Source of the DNA: QAMH01 sp964435565
GTDB taxonomy: Bacteria; Actinomycetota; Coriobacteriia; Coriobacteriales; QAMH01
Assembly (NCBI GenBank): GCA_964435565.1
Contig: CAYSZR010000014.1
Span: forward strand, 1-38,238
DNA length: 38,238 nt
Direction of reading: 5' to 3'
Part shown: positions 26,201 through 32,938 of the stretch, in pieces
Layout of the letters: each line of letters begins with the position of its first letter
How positions within the stretch are numbered: the first letter of the stretch is position 1
Notes under the pieces: model-generated
Told to the model about the DNA's origin: nothing
Seen by the model: the letters and a program-made list of their open reading frames with translations, nothing else
Database searches by the model: none
Made by a program: the position numbers and the translations under genes

Positions 26201-29200
26201 TAAGGACGACGCCGCCAGCTACCATAATGCCGACAATATCAGTGTCGCTGGCTATAGCTTCATCGACCATGCCGAGACGTTCAAATACGAAGGCGGCGGC
26301 GAGTATACGACCAACGCCGAAGACACCATTACAACCACCAGCCTGAAGGTCCTGAAGCTTTTCTACAGTTTCGACCCGTACACGCCGTACGTTATCAACC
26401 ATTGGCGTATCACCGGCAATGGCACGTTCAAGGAGCTTATCTCCACGAAGCCGACGGGTAGCACGGGCTCGGCCGTCACCATCACGCCGTACTCGGGCGT
26501 CCAGGGCGCGACAACGTACGACGCGGGCTTTGTTGGTTATACGTATGTGGCGACCACTGCAAACGACAAGAACGTTAGCTATACGTCTGACGGCGTGATT
26601 CGCATATCGAATGCGAGTGGCACCATTACCGGCGGCGTGCAGCTCGTCTTGAATCTCTACTATGTGGCCATTGCCGATGGCAGCATCACGTTGACGCTCG
26701 ATCCTGGTTTGGGCCTTTGGGATGCGAACGACCCGGCAGATGGCGATGACAAGAACACGAAGCCCGCTGCGTCGGGCGCCACGAGCAATGTGGCCGGATC
26801 GGATACCGATGATATCGCCGGGCATGCGCCCGAGACCACGTTCAGACTGCCCGACGCGAGCAGCCTGCATCGCGATGGCTATGACTTCGTGGGTTGGTAC
26901 TGGTCCGAGACCGATACCACTGCCGCAGATGGCGCGATTGCCAAGGGCCAGACTTCGGTCGATTTCGCAAACCAGAAAGAGACCCTGCCCGACAACATGA
27001 ACGCTTCGACGAAGATCACGAACGGCGAAGGCGGTATTGGTGGCGCCTCGATTTCGTCTGCGAGCCTGCGTCTGCTCATTGCGGCCATTACTGCGATGGC
27101 AGACGATCCGAGCGATGCGAATAACGTCACTTACGTCAGCCCGACCGAGTTCTTCATCAAGCCGGGCGCCACCTTCCTTATGCCGACGAAATCGGTCACC
27201 ATGCATGCCGTGTGGCGTGCGCGCATCGACACGCATTACACTGTGAGCCATTACTGGGTCGATCAATACGGCGTTGCTCATGAGATTACTTCTGACCAGG
27301 TCGATCTTACCTATATGACTGATACGCCCGTTTCCTCGGATCCGCTCGACCCGACCCAGCACCGCGAAATCGATGGTTACACGTATGCCGAGGGCTATGA
27401 GGGCAAGGAGCTTTTGGTCGAGGACTCGACGGGGTATACGAATGTCAAGGGTACGAGGGAAGTTCCGATTGTCGATAAATTCGGCAATCCCGTCTATGTG
27501 CAGAAGACCGACCCCGTAACCGGCGAGCTCATGTTCGACGAGGCCGGCAATCCGATCTATGTGCAGAAGACGAAGACGATGTACGTCGTTATCGCCCCAA
27601 TCGTCGATGCCGCCGGCAACAAGCTTACGGGCGGACTTGCCAGCGTCGCCGAGCTGAGCGGCGATGGCAGCACGCACCTGCGCTTCTTCTATGTGGCGAA
27701 TTCGGATACCCCGTATTATGTCGAGCGCTGGGCCATCAATGGCGATGGCACGCTGGTGCCGCTCAATGCCGATGGCACCGTTCCGCACGATGCGGCCGGT
27801 AATCTGATCGTTCATGATGCCGCATGGGCCAAGACGCAACGTCTGGCGTATACGGGCTATACGTCGACGATCGAGGGTCAGGAAGCATGGGCGGATGGTT
27901 ATGACGCAAGCGTCACGTACCGTCACATTGACAATATCGATGTCGATGGGTACACGTACCTGGCCAATGGCTCGACCTGGACGGCGGCGGATGGCACCGT
28001 GTACACGACGATCGCGCGCAAGCTCATCGCTGGCGATGGCTCTACCGTGCTGGTGCTGTACTACCTTGCCAACAAGGCCGAATTCATCCTCGATCCCTCC
28101 AATGGCATCTGGTCCGATACGCCGGGGTCCACGCCGGGGTCAGACCCTGTCGTTGTCCCGGATGAATCGGCGAGTAAAGCCGAGCGCGAGGCTGCGCAGG
28201 AAGCCGCCAATACCGCCGCGCTGGTAAATGCCGGTGGAAGCATCGCCAGCGACGACGCGCGTCGTCAAGATGCAGCGAGCGAACAGGGTTCTGACGCGCA
28301 GATCACGCTCCCGACTGCCGATAAGCTCAAGCGCAATGGCTATACGCTTGCGGGATTTGTCGATGAAGACGGCAATGAGTACGCGCCGGGCTTCGTCTTC
28401 ACGATGCCGATCACGGGAATCAAGCTCATGGCCATGTGGACGCCGGTGATTTATAAGATCAACTTCGACAAGAACGACGGCGTTGCGCAAGGCGAGATGG
28501 ATATGCAGGATTACGCGTACGATTCCGATGGTTCGCGCCTGTTCACCACGAGTTTTGCCCGCAAGAATGCGAAGTTCCTTGGCTGGGCGTTCTCGCCGAA
28601 CGCGCTGTTGCCCGATTTTAGCGAAGAGCAGATGCTCACCGCACTTTCGATTGCGAAGAGCGAGGGGCTGGTGGCTGCTGATGCGACGATCGATGATCCT
28701 TCGACCGCGATGTTCTTGCTGGCCGCGATNNNNNNNNNNTGGGATATCGAAAAGCATACGCCGGCGCTGACTGGCGGCCAGACAACTGTCGACGAGTATG
28801 GTCACACGCTGTCGACGGCGTCGTATGCAGGCGGTTCGATTACGATCGACACCGATGCGGTCGAGCCCGGGTTTACGCTGTCGCGCGACGCGGTGAAGAT
28901 TACGATTGGCGATGGGTACTACCTGAAGGGGTGGAACGTCACGGTCAATGGCGTGACGACGTTCATCGAGGGTCAGGATGCGATATTCAGCGTGCTGATG
29001 AACAGCGACACGGTCTTCGAGCCGGTGTTTGGCAATTACGCCGAAGATGAAGCCGCGAAAATGGCCGAAGAGGGCTATGGCAATCTGGGTACGCCAAAGA
29101 CCGGAGATGCGTCGTTGCATGCGTTAGAAGCGATTCTCGCGCTTCTCATGGCTATCTGCGCCGCTTTCGCAGCGCGCCGCATTCGTCGCACAAACACACG

Positions 29201-29204
29201 ATAG
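23259..29204 (+). CDS. Giant InlB-repeat surface protein, C-terminal part with cell-wall sorting signal
   Basis: This is the same gene as 1-23247, displaced by one frame because the N block at 23248-23257 has an arbitrary length. The frame is already open at 23259, reading ETAGAKLPNGLTRDGYYFRG, a normal InlB repeat, so GTG at 23364 is not a start. Five or six more composite modules follow, then a final InlB repeat ending KLMAMW near 28440, a less repetitive C-terminal domain interrupted by N at 28730-28739, and a sorting signal. That signal is TPKTG (29091-29105), a hydrophobic helix and the tail AARRIRRTNTR. The stop is TAG at 29202-29204. With the first part the protein is at least about 9,700 residues, among the largest bacterial proteins. 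It is probably covalently attached to peptidoglycan by a sortase, and a class B sortase lies 5 kb downstream. Confidence 0.92.
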   Translation, partial: ETAGAKLPNGLTRDGYYFRGWTNDQFADTVDAATTVSDLKGISSQKGYAEISSDTSRASVVGTHYTPETATAGYVMPTTTNDSKALTLYAVWQARTDTPYYVERWLVSGDKVVTPLKSDGSVERNADGTLKVYTVEQAKAFAQANHLVYSGITDETAYADATYTADGTVTVTYRHDDALYVLNGSGALVSLLEAGYDYVADGQYARVGADSTAYQTQARLTILGDGTRVLVLYYQPEARTITLVNGSDPLISGAVTKIETYTDKTEHLPDAIARAGYTLKGWTSEQYVKVNGSYVENGGNKVKVSDLTGTDSQGAWTTVKSSLGVRAADGVTGVVYTGAVDAGMVLNSGNSSFVVPTENATLYAVWYARDDVAYTVERWIVSGDGDLRPMDKYDANTDYKGYIQRDSNTGLLKVIAAEPVRYMRYGTADETASTLVSANDGLSYTNDDSSNVEIPGYVFVSNGSYVSFGAHVYTAGMYAYTDGSGNYEFKTTATGRIMGNGTLHLVLFYQPILNTVRFYGNTGDALVTDKTGSDPVVHTTTAYTDATIALPTQGTATNTAANQITRAGYTLEGWTNQKYVTVDGTHYVSNVDGSLLDSATDAAVIVSDYKGKNSQNAYEGATFGIKNRAAERGWQYGSVYQIAGSSYVMPVIRNDNAFADMATIYLYAVWRANDSTKYTINVHKIDGQGNEVALAGNGTVHYGITDESVTATALSAVYGETSFYPGIDGYDRKDDETWGTVLVASDNNRAVKKKVNSWDTIRGDGTMLIDLYYFAQERSVKLDLGNMGASWKTGKESLAETPHYTEAAFVLPTNADVTRDGYTLVGWSTSPTGAYNDSAKGVASQTTATNLYQAALANGTLGYVSIGGATYIRVADGFYVDANGVMQYTVATPSYMMPETLNGNALGTYQQLYAVWRANDDTKYAVERYIITGDGVQVALDKDGNIPMAADGQTPVAHDQAWIESQRVTHAGISDETAYADKDDAASYHNADNISVAGYSFIDHAETFKYEGGGEYTTNAEDTITTTSLKVLKLFYSFDPYTPYVINHWRITGNGTFKELISTKPTGSTGSAVTITPYSGVQGATTYDAGFVGYTYVATTANDKNVSYTSDGVIRISNASGTITGGVQLVLNLYYVAIADGSITLTLDPGLGLWDANDPADGDDKNTKPAASGATSNVAGSDTDDIAGHAPETTFRLPDASSLHRDGYDFVGWYWSETDTTAADGAIAKGQTSVDFANQKETLPDNMNASTKITNGEGGIGGASISSASLRLLIAAITAMADDPSDANNVTYVSPTEFFIKPGATFLMPTKSVTMHAVWRARIDTHYTVSHYWVDQYGVAHEITSDQVDLTYMTDTPVSSDPLDPTQHREIDGYTYAEGYEGKELLVEDSTGYTNVKGTREVPIVDKFGNPVYVQKTDPVTGELMFDEAGNPIYVQKTKTMYVVIAPIVDAAGNKLTGGLASVAELSGDGSTHLRFFYVANSDTPYYVERWAINGDGTLVPLNADGTVPHDAAGNLIVHDAAWAKTQRLAYTGYTSTIEGQEAWADGYDASVTYRHIDNIDVDGYTYLANGSTWTAADGTVYTTIARKLIAGDGSTVLVLYYLANKAEFILDPSNGIWSDTPGSTPGSDPVVVPDESASKAEREAAQEAANTAALVNAGGSIASDDARRQDAASEQGSDAQITLPTADKLKRNGYTLAGFVDEDGNEYAPGFVFTMPITGIKLMAMWTPVIYKINFDKNDGVAQGEMDMQDYAYDSDGSRLFTTSFARKNAKFLGWAFSPNALLPDFSEEQMLTALSIAKSEGLVAADATIDDPSTAMFLLAAXXXXWDIEKHTPALTGGQTTVDEYGHTLSTASYAGGSITIDTDAVEPGFTLSRDAVKITIGDGYYLKGWNVTVNGVTTFIEGQDAIFSVLMNSDTVFEPVFGNYAEDEAAKMAEEGYGNLGTPKTGDASLHALEAILALLMAICAAFAARRIRRTNTR
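24851..24863 (+). repeat. REP core in giant gene, read GSDP
   Basis: Exact GGGGTCAGACCCT, read as KTGSDPVVH in the spacer between a MucBP-like half and the following InlB half. Confidence 0.85.
28124..28148 (+). repeat. REP element in giant gene with preceding half copy
   Basis: The core at 28136-28148 follows CACGCC and reads TPGSTPGSDPVV. A half copy (GGGGTCCACGCC from 28124) precedes it. The same half-copy wording recurs just after the stop codon near 29230, which links coding and non-coding elements. Confidence 0.88.
28730..28739. other. Assembly gap 3 (10 N)
   Basis: Ten N within the C-terminal part of the giant gene, between AMFLLAA and WDIEKHTPAL. The frame is kept. A short stretch resembling the usual LYAxW end is probably missing. 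Confidence 0.95.
29091..29201 (+). other. LPXTG-like cell-wall sorting signal (TPKTG)
   Basis: The giant protein ends with LGTPKTGDAS, about 18 hydrophobic residues (LEAILALLMAICAAF) and AARRIRRTNTR. This is the standard three-part sortase substrate signal except that Leu of LPXTG is replaced by Thr. Cleavage would be expected between Thr and Gly. Which sortase accepts the variant cannot be read from the sequence. Confidence 0.85.
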
Positions 29205-29253
29205 GGGATTGCCCTGCCCGGTTCGCCCCGGGGTCCACGCCGGGTGTTCACGG

Positions 29254-29346
29254 GGTTCACGCTGGGGTCAGACCCTCGCGTTGCGTTGGGTTCACGCTGG
29301 GGTCAGACCCTCGCGTTGCGTTGGGTTCACGCTGGGGTCAGACCCT
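29254..29346 (+). repeat. Intergenic REP array, three copies with 35-bp period
   Basis: Cores at 29264-29276, 29299-29311 and 29334-29346, each preceded by TTCACGCT. The 22 bases between successive cores are identical, so the whole unit has been amplified. The array starts 50 bases after the giant gene's stop. It could form structured RNA at the 3' end of that message, but has no T-run and is not a classical terminator. Confidence 0.93.
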
Positions 29347-29381
29347 AAATTAGCGCCCGTAGTATCACAGAAGCATGTAAC

Positions 29382-29411
29382 TGGACATTCTTTGCCTATG
29401 ACCGATATAAT
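29382..29411 (+). promoter_or_regulatory. Sigma-70-type promoter for the 29454 gene
   Basis: TGGACA (29382-29387, five of six matches to TTGACA) and a perfect TATAAT (29406-29411) are separated by 18 bases. Transcription would start near 29418, leaving a leader of about 36 bases. The gene is therefore probably transcribed separately from the giant gene. Confidence 0.65.
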
Positions 29412-29453
29412 TGCCAAAACCGTAATCCTGCTTGAAAAGAGGCTTTTCATCGC

Positions 29454-30080
29454 ATGAAATACAAGCCAAAGCCCGAGGCTCATATCTTCAACCGTAAGAA
29501 TGACGAGACTCCGTCTAACGAGGCCGTTGCAGGACAATCGGACTCTGAGCCGAATAAAGCTGCCGAGGAAACGACAGTTGACGGCTCTGCAGTGGGCGTC
29601 GACAGCAGCCTGGAAAACTATGCCGATATTTTCGACGGTTCCTATTTTCACGGTGGCGGATCGACGTACCTTGATGATTTGGAGGATTTCAAGCGATTTC
29701 TTTCCGAGAATGAAGACTATGCTTCTTTGCCTGACCCCGAGGTATTCAATGCATATCCTCCTGAAGTCCAGCGCAAAATTATGGAGTGGACTGATCGTGA
29801 TGTGAAGGCGCGCCGTGATGACGAATCACGCAGGCAAGACGAAATGATGCGGGCTAGGATTTCGCGTGAGAGAACAAGGACGATTGTCCCGCTTACGATT
29901 ATTCTTATCGCGATTGTTTGTGCTGCGATTACGGGAATTGTCACCGGTAACCCGGTTTTTGCGGTTGCGTTTTTGGTGATTCCAATCGCTGTTATCATTG
30001 CCATTCTTGTAATGAATAGTCATGACGCTGATAAGGGCAATAAGCATCGGCGATCACCCTATATTGGTAATCAGCAATAA
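29454..30080 (+). CDS. Small membrane protein with acidic N-terminal domain (DUF2335-like layout)
   Basis: Predicted 208 residues. The ATG at 29454 follows AAAAGAGG with 11 bases spacing and has its own promoter. Residues 1-90 are acidic and probably disordered, with a Gly-rich patch (YFHGGGS). Residues 92-140 form a charged helical stretch (LPDPEVFNAYPPEVQRKIM, then an Arg/Glu/Asp-rich helix). Two membrane helices follow at about 144-163 and 168-187, separated by a short GNPVF turn, then a basic tail. The Pro-rich LPxPE segment, charged helix and two C-terminal helices resemble DUF2335 proteins, whose function is not firmly known. Nothing links it biochemically to the giant protein except position. 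Confidence 0.8.
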   Translation: MKYKPKPEAHIFNRKNDETPSNEAVAGQSDSEPNKAAEETTVDGSAVGVDSSLENYADIFDGSYFHGGGSTYLDDLEDFKRFLSENEDYASLPDPEVFNAYPPEVQRKIMEWTDRDVKARRDDESRRQDEMMRARISRERTRTIVPLTIILIAIVCAAITGIVTGNPVFAVAFLVIPIAVIIAILVMNSHDADKGNKHRRSPYIGNQQ

Positions 30081-30111
30081 ATCCGTATTTAATCAGCAAA
30101 GCTCCTTTTGC

Positions 30112-30140
30112 GCCCACCCGGGGTCAGACCCTTGGTGGGC
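30112..30140 (+). repeat. REP element nested in a longer hairpin
   Basis: The core at 30120-30132 is enclosed by GCCCACC (30112-30118) and its exact complement GGTGGGC (30134-30140). It lies 31 bases after the stop of the 29454 gene and could act as a 3' stabiliser or weak terminator. Confidence 0.85.
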
Positions 30141-30186
30141 TTCTGTTTTCATGGTCGACATTTTGAGCCTGGCACGATGTGTCTGA

Positions 30187-30283
30187 CACGCCGGGGTCAG
30201 ACCCTTGCGTTTCGCTTGTGACACGATGGGGTCAGACCCCTGATTGAACCCCTGATCGGGCCCTTGATCGGACCCTTGATGTT
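30187..30283 (+). repeat. REP pair upstream of the RAYT gene plus degenerate repeats
   Basis: Cores at 30193-30205 and 30228-30240, 35 bases apart, both with a CACGNN prefix. From 30251 short CCxTGATCGG-type units recur about three times and appear to be decayed derivatives. The stretch from 30284 to the transposase start shows nothing else I can name; it contains A/T-rich words but no convincing promoter pair. Confidence 0.88.
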
Positions 30284-30465
30284 CGGGAACGGGTGATGAG
30301 CTCGGGAAATCGGATAATGGCCGGAAATCGTTCGAATAATTCGGCATTTTCACCCTGAGTCATATTGGAAATTCGGGGTGGTTTGCCAGGACCTTCTCGC
30401 TCTACACTCTACATTCGACACGACGGCTAGCCCGGCACGACGGCCAAGCCGCGTTTTGCCACATC

Positions 30466-30472
30466 GAAGGAG
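30466..30472 (+). promoter_or_regulatory. Ribosome binding site that fixes the RAYT start
   Basis: GAAGGAG lies 7 bases before ATG at 30480. The frame is also open from GTG at 30378, but that start has no comparable site and would add 34 residues unlike the family's N-terminus. Confidence 0.8.
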
Positions 30473-30479
30473 CGAGTGC

Positions 30480-31277
30480 ATGCCAAGACGCCCGAGGGAA
30501 CAATCGCCTTACGGCTACTATCACCTCACGAATCGAGGTCCTGGAAAGCGCTCAGTCTTTCGCGATGCTCAAGATCGTGATTTCTTCTTGAAATGCGTGA
30601 AGCTTGCGCATCGGGTTTGCGCGTTTTCGCTGGTCAGCTCATGCATCATGACAACTCATTTTCATCTGGTCATCAACTGCGAACATCTTGTTCCACCCGC
30701 TTTGTTCCAGAGCATCGGAGCACGTTATTCGGCGTATTATCACAAGAAATACGGCACTCGCGGTCAAGTTTTCCATGGTCGATTTCACTGTGAAGTCATC
30801 AAAAGCGAGGCGCATTTGCTGTCAGCGATTCGCTATGTTTGGCGCAACCCGGTCAAAGCGCATATGTGCAAAACGCCCGATGATTATCCATGGAGCAGTT
30901 TTGCCCTGTTGGGCGCTGATAACGACCTGATCGACAACAGACTGCTTCTGACTTTCATGAACGAGGACGAATGGCGCGCCTTTGCCCTGTGGGATAACGA
31001 CGAGCGCCATCTTGAGCCCTTTTCTCATCGTATGACCGACGCCGCAATAAAAAAGGCTGTAAAAGATGCTTTCGGGGATAAAGGACCGGGTTATTTCTGG
31101 CAGGCTGACAGGCAGAAATTCCGCGTCGCGCTATCGCGATGCGTGTATGACGGGGTCACGATTCCGCAGCTGGCACGATATGTCGGAAAGACGGCGACGG
31201 CGCTCTATAGAAGCGTCCGCTCATGGGGAAAGCTGCAGGTTGGAGTCTCTTCCATAGAGGCGTGCGCAAGCCCGTAA
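30480..31277 (+). CDS. REP-associated tyrosine transposase (RAYT, Y1/HUH family)
   Basis: 265 residues. RAYTs are single-copy relatives of IS200/IS605 TnpA that nick single-stranded REP hairpins through a Tyr-DNA link and are thought to spread them. The HUH pair is clear: THFHLV with His60 and His62. Candidate catalytic tyrosines are Tyr83, Tyr86 and Tyr87 in ARYSAYYHKKYG, followed by the family block GTRGQVFHGRFH and by YVWRNPVKAHM and YPWSSF. The N-terminal PRRPRE and YYHLTNRG are also typical. Residues after about 190 end in a helix-turn-helix-like segment (TIPQLARYVGKTATALYRSV). All motifs are intact, so the enzyme is probably active. REP cores lie on both sides (30120-30240 upstream, 32666-33850 downstream), the expected arrangement if they are its substrates. 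No insertion-sequence ends are seen. Confidence 0.92.
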   Translation: MPRRPREQSPYGYYHLTNRGPGKRSVFRDAQDRDFFLKCVKLAHRVCAFSLVSSCIMTTHFHLVINCEHLVPPALFQSIGARYSAYYHKKYGTRGQVFHGRFHCEVIKSEAHLLSAIRYVWRNPVKAHMCKTPDDYPWSSFALLGADNDLIDNRLLLTFMNEDEWRAFALWDNDERHLEPFSHRMTDAAIKKAVKDAFGDKGPGYFWQADRQKFRVALSRCVYDGVTIPQLARYVGKTATALYRSVRSWGKLQVGVSSIEACASP

Positions 31278-31372
31278 TCGGCTTTTATGTCAAGAAAGGG
31301 GGTGTCATCGACCCTGGTTTTTAGGTACCCTATCGTGTTAGACAAAGAACAATGACACGAGGGGACTGAACA

Positions 31373-32638
31373 ATGGAACATGACATGATTAGCGTTGACG
31401 AGGCGCGTCAGCGAGTTATCGAGCTCGCGGGAGGGGAGCGCTTCAGGACGCCTGTGGAGAGCGTCGGCCTTTTTGCAGCTATCAATCGTGTCGCCGCCGC
31501 AGACCTCACGAGTGATATCGACGTCACGCCATTCGACAACACGGCCATGGATGGATTTGCCGTGGTAAAAAGCTCGCTTGACGCTGCGACCGAAGCCGTC
31601 CCCGTCGAGCTCGAGATCGTTGACTGGGTGGGCGCAGGCGTTGTAAGTGAAATCACGCTTCGCCCTGATCAGGCGATTCGAATCATGACAGGCGGCATTA
31701 TGCCCGAAGGAGCCGACGCCGTGGTGAAGATCGAGGATGTGACCTTCACGGGCGACGGCGGCGTGGGCGAGCGTGTGCGCATCAGTGCGCCCGCTACTAA
31801 GACGAATGTCCGCAAGGCGGGCGAAGAGGCGAAGGCCGGCGATGTCGTGGTCAAGGCTGGCGAGGTCATTCGCGCAGCTACGGCCGGTCTGCTCGCGAGC
31901 ACGGGCAATGTCGAGATCCCTGTATACGCTCGCCCCAAAGTGGGCATCATCAGCATTGGCACCGAGTTGGTTACCCCACCCGAAATGCCCGCTCCCGGAA
32001 AGATTCGCGATGCTAATTCCTATGTTCTCGCCTCTTATGCGCTTGACTTGGATTGTGAAATAGAGATCTATCCGATCGTGGAAGACAGCGCGGATGCGAT
32101 TCGTCGGCTGTTCGAGCAGGCGATTTCGGAATGCGATTTCGTTGTTTCAAGCGGAGGGGCAAGCGATGGCGATTTCGATTATGCAATCGAGACCGTGCGT
32201 GAGCTTGGAGAGATCGTCTTCGATTCCGTGAGCATACGCCCAGGCAAGGCTCAGGCGTTTGGTTATGTCGGTGGCACGCTTGTCGAGGTCCTTTCCGGCA
32301 ATCCGGCAGCTGCAGCTGTTGGATTCCAGCTTTTCGGACGCGCGGCGCTGCGTGCTATGCAGGGCTTCAAGAACCTTGACCGTCCGGTGAGCAATGCAGT
32401 GCTTGCGCAAGCTACGAAGAAGAAGGAGGACCGAGCATTCTACCAGCGCGGACATCTCGAAGTGGGCGAGGATGGGCAGCTTTTGGCGTGCCAGGAGGAA
32501 AAGCAATCGTCTGCGCTGCTCTCTGAGATGAATCGTTGCACGGTTTTGATTGAGCTTCCGCAGGGAAAAGGCATGTTTGATGCCGGCACTCCAGTGAAAT
32601 GCCTCCATCTTGATATCGAAGAAGGCGCAATCATCTAA
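31373..32638 (+). CDS. moeA: Molybdopterin molybdenumtransferase MoeA
   Basis: 421 residues, close to the usual size. MoeA inserts molybdate into adenylylated molybdopterin, the last step of molybdenum cofactor synthesis in the cytoplasm. Motifs in order: DNTAMDG (55-61), TGGIMPEGADAVVK (106-119), SIGTELV (194-200), IRDANS (211-216), SSGGASDGDFD (259-269), RPGKAQAFG (289-297) and LSGNPAA (308-314). These span the substrate-binding domain and the MogA-like domain, and a typical domain IV follows. ATG at 31373 has GAGGGG 8 bases upstream; ATG at 31385 is an alternative. It stands alone, 95 bases after the RAYT gene, and is followed by a terminator. No other cofactor genes are in the window. I see no clear promoter in the short gap before it. 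Confidence 0.95.
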   Translation: MEHDMISVDEARQRVIELAGGERFRTPVESVGLFAAINRVAAADLTSDIDVTPFDNTAMDGFAVVKSSLDAATEAVPVELEIVDWVGAGVVSEITLRPDQAIRIMTGGIMPEGADAVVKIEDVTFTGDGGVGERVRISAPATKTNVRKAGEEAKAGDVVVKAGEVIRAATAGLLASTGNVEIPVYARPKVGIISIGTELVTPPEMPAPGKIRDANSYVLASYALDLDCEIEIYPIVEDSADAIRRLFEQAISECDFVVSSGGASDGDFDYAIETVRELGEIVFDSVSIRPGKAQAFGYVGGTLVEVLSGNPAAAAVGFQLFGRAALRAMQGFKNLDRPVSNAVLAQATKKKEDRAFYQRGHLEVGEDGQLLACQEEKQSSALLSEMNRCTVLIELPQGKGMFDAGTPVKCLHLDIEEGAII

Positions 32639-32644
32639 TTTTAT

Positions 32645-32678
32645 TTCCATGGGGGTCTTTCCATGGGGGTCAGACCCT
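32645..32678 (+). repeat. REP half copy and full copy after moeA
   Basis: TTCCATGGGGGTCT (32645-32658) is followed at once by the same 14 bases with A at the end, which run into a full core (32666-32678). The pair lies between the moeA stop and its terminator. Confidence 0.85.
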
Positions 32679-32689
32679 TGATTAACGTT

Positions 32690-32723
32690 AAGGGGGCGTT
32701 GGCTTTGCCGATGCCCCCTTTTT
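32690..32723 (+). terminator. Intrinsic terminator of moeA
   Basis: AAGGGGGC (32690-32697) pairs with GCCCCCTT (32713-32720), and T continues to 32723. The 15-base loop holds a smaller GGC/GCC stem. It is a GC-rich hairpin with a U-tract, about 50 bases after the stop codon. Confidence 0.85.
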
Positions 32724-32730
32724 GCGTGGC

Positions 32731-32854
32731 AAGGAGGGGTTTAAGGAGGGGTACAAGGAGGGGTTAGACCCCGCCTTGAACCCTGCAGTGACACGATGGG
32801 GTCAGACCCCGCCTTGAACCCTGCAGTGACACGATGGGGTCAGACCCCATCGTG
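32731..32854 (+). repeat. REP array before larE: three half sites, three 38-bp units, perfect 25-bp palindrome
   Basis: AAGGAGGGGT occurs at 32731, 32743 and 32755 (12-base period). It leads into cores at 32760-32772 (variant GGGGTTAGACCCC), 32798-32810 and 32836-32848 with a 38-base period and near-identical spacers. The last copy is the centre of a perfect 25-base palindrome (32830-32854) around A at 32842, with arms beginning CACGATGGGGTC. This is the most complete element in the window. Confidence 0.93.
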
Positions 32855-32875
32855 ACCCCATCGTGAACCGATGCC

Positions 32876-32905
32876 ATGAACTCGTAGTAATCCAATGGGT
32901 ATAAT
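32876..32905 (+). promoter_or_regulatory. Probable larE promoter
   Basis: A perfect TATAAT (32900-32905) lies 33 bases before the larE ATG. The -35 region is weak (ATGAAC at 32876-32881, 18-base spacing). The promoter begins about 20 bases after the REP palindrome, so that hairpin could shield larE from upstream transcription. Confidence 0.5.
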
Positions 32906-32938
32906 CGAGGCATTAACACCGTGGATAGAGGAGTGCTG

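Larger units (their letters stand above)
8401..28460 (+). repeat. Composite repeat region: InlB repeat alternating with MucBP-like GDG unit, about 20 modules
   Basis: From DIVYTIEHW at 8401 the architecture changes. Each module pairs an InlB-like half (LTLDxGxGxW, then VxRxGYTLxGWST, then LYAVW) with a half that begins xYTVxxYxxxGDG, contains a GYxY turn and ends GDGSLVLxLYYxP. InlB ends fall near 10386, 11407, 12263, 13330, 14266, 14905, 16159, 17161, 18307, 18976, 19775, 20422, 21188, 21832, 22654, 23519, 24341, 25253, 25990, 27200 and 28429. The linker RANDxTxY after LYAVW recurs almost unchanged and would be a natural crossover point. The second half resembles MucBP but I cannot confirm the family by eye. 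Confidence 0.8.

Noticed and set aside
26178..27926. Long minus-strand open frame of 582 codons within the giant gene
   Set aside because: It is the complement of repetitive coding DNA with few stop-forming codons; it is Arg/Ile-rich, has no recognisable domain and overlaps a clear plus-strand gene. Other long minus-strand frames (445-1437, 5185-6372, 23793-24770) are rejected for the same reason.
29254..29346. Possible CRISPR array (three 35-bp units)
   Set aside because: The whole unit repeats, including the parts between cores, so there are no unique spacers; the same core occurs alone and inside genes.
30378..30479. GTG start adding 34 residues to the RAYT protein
   Set aside because: It has no ribosome binding site, while ATG at 30480 has GAAGGAG at good spacing and starts at the usual family N-terminus.
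31300..31320. Possible REP remnant or terminator after the RAYT gene (GGGGGTGTCATCGACCCTGG)
   Set aside because: Only the outer G and C runs resemble the core, the pairing is weak, and the T-run after it is not joined to a convincing stem.
32731..32854. Possible CRISPR array (38-bp units)
   Set aside because: Spacers are identical, there are only three units and no cas genes nearby; it fits tandem REP amplification.
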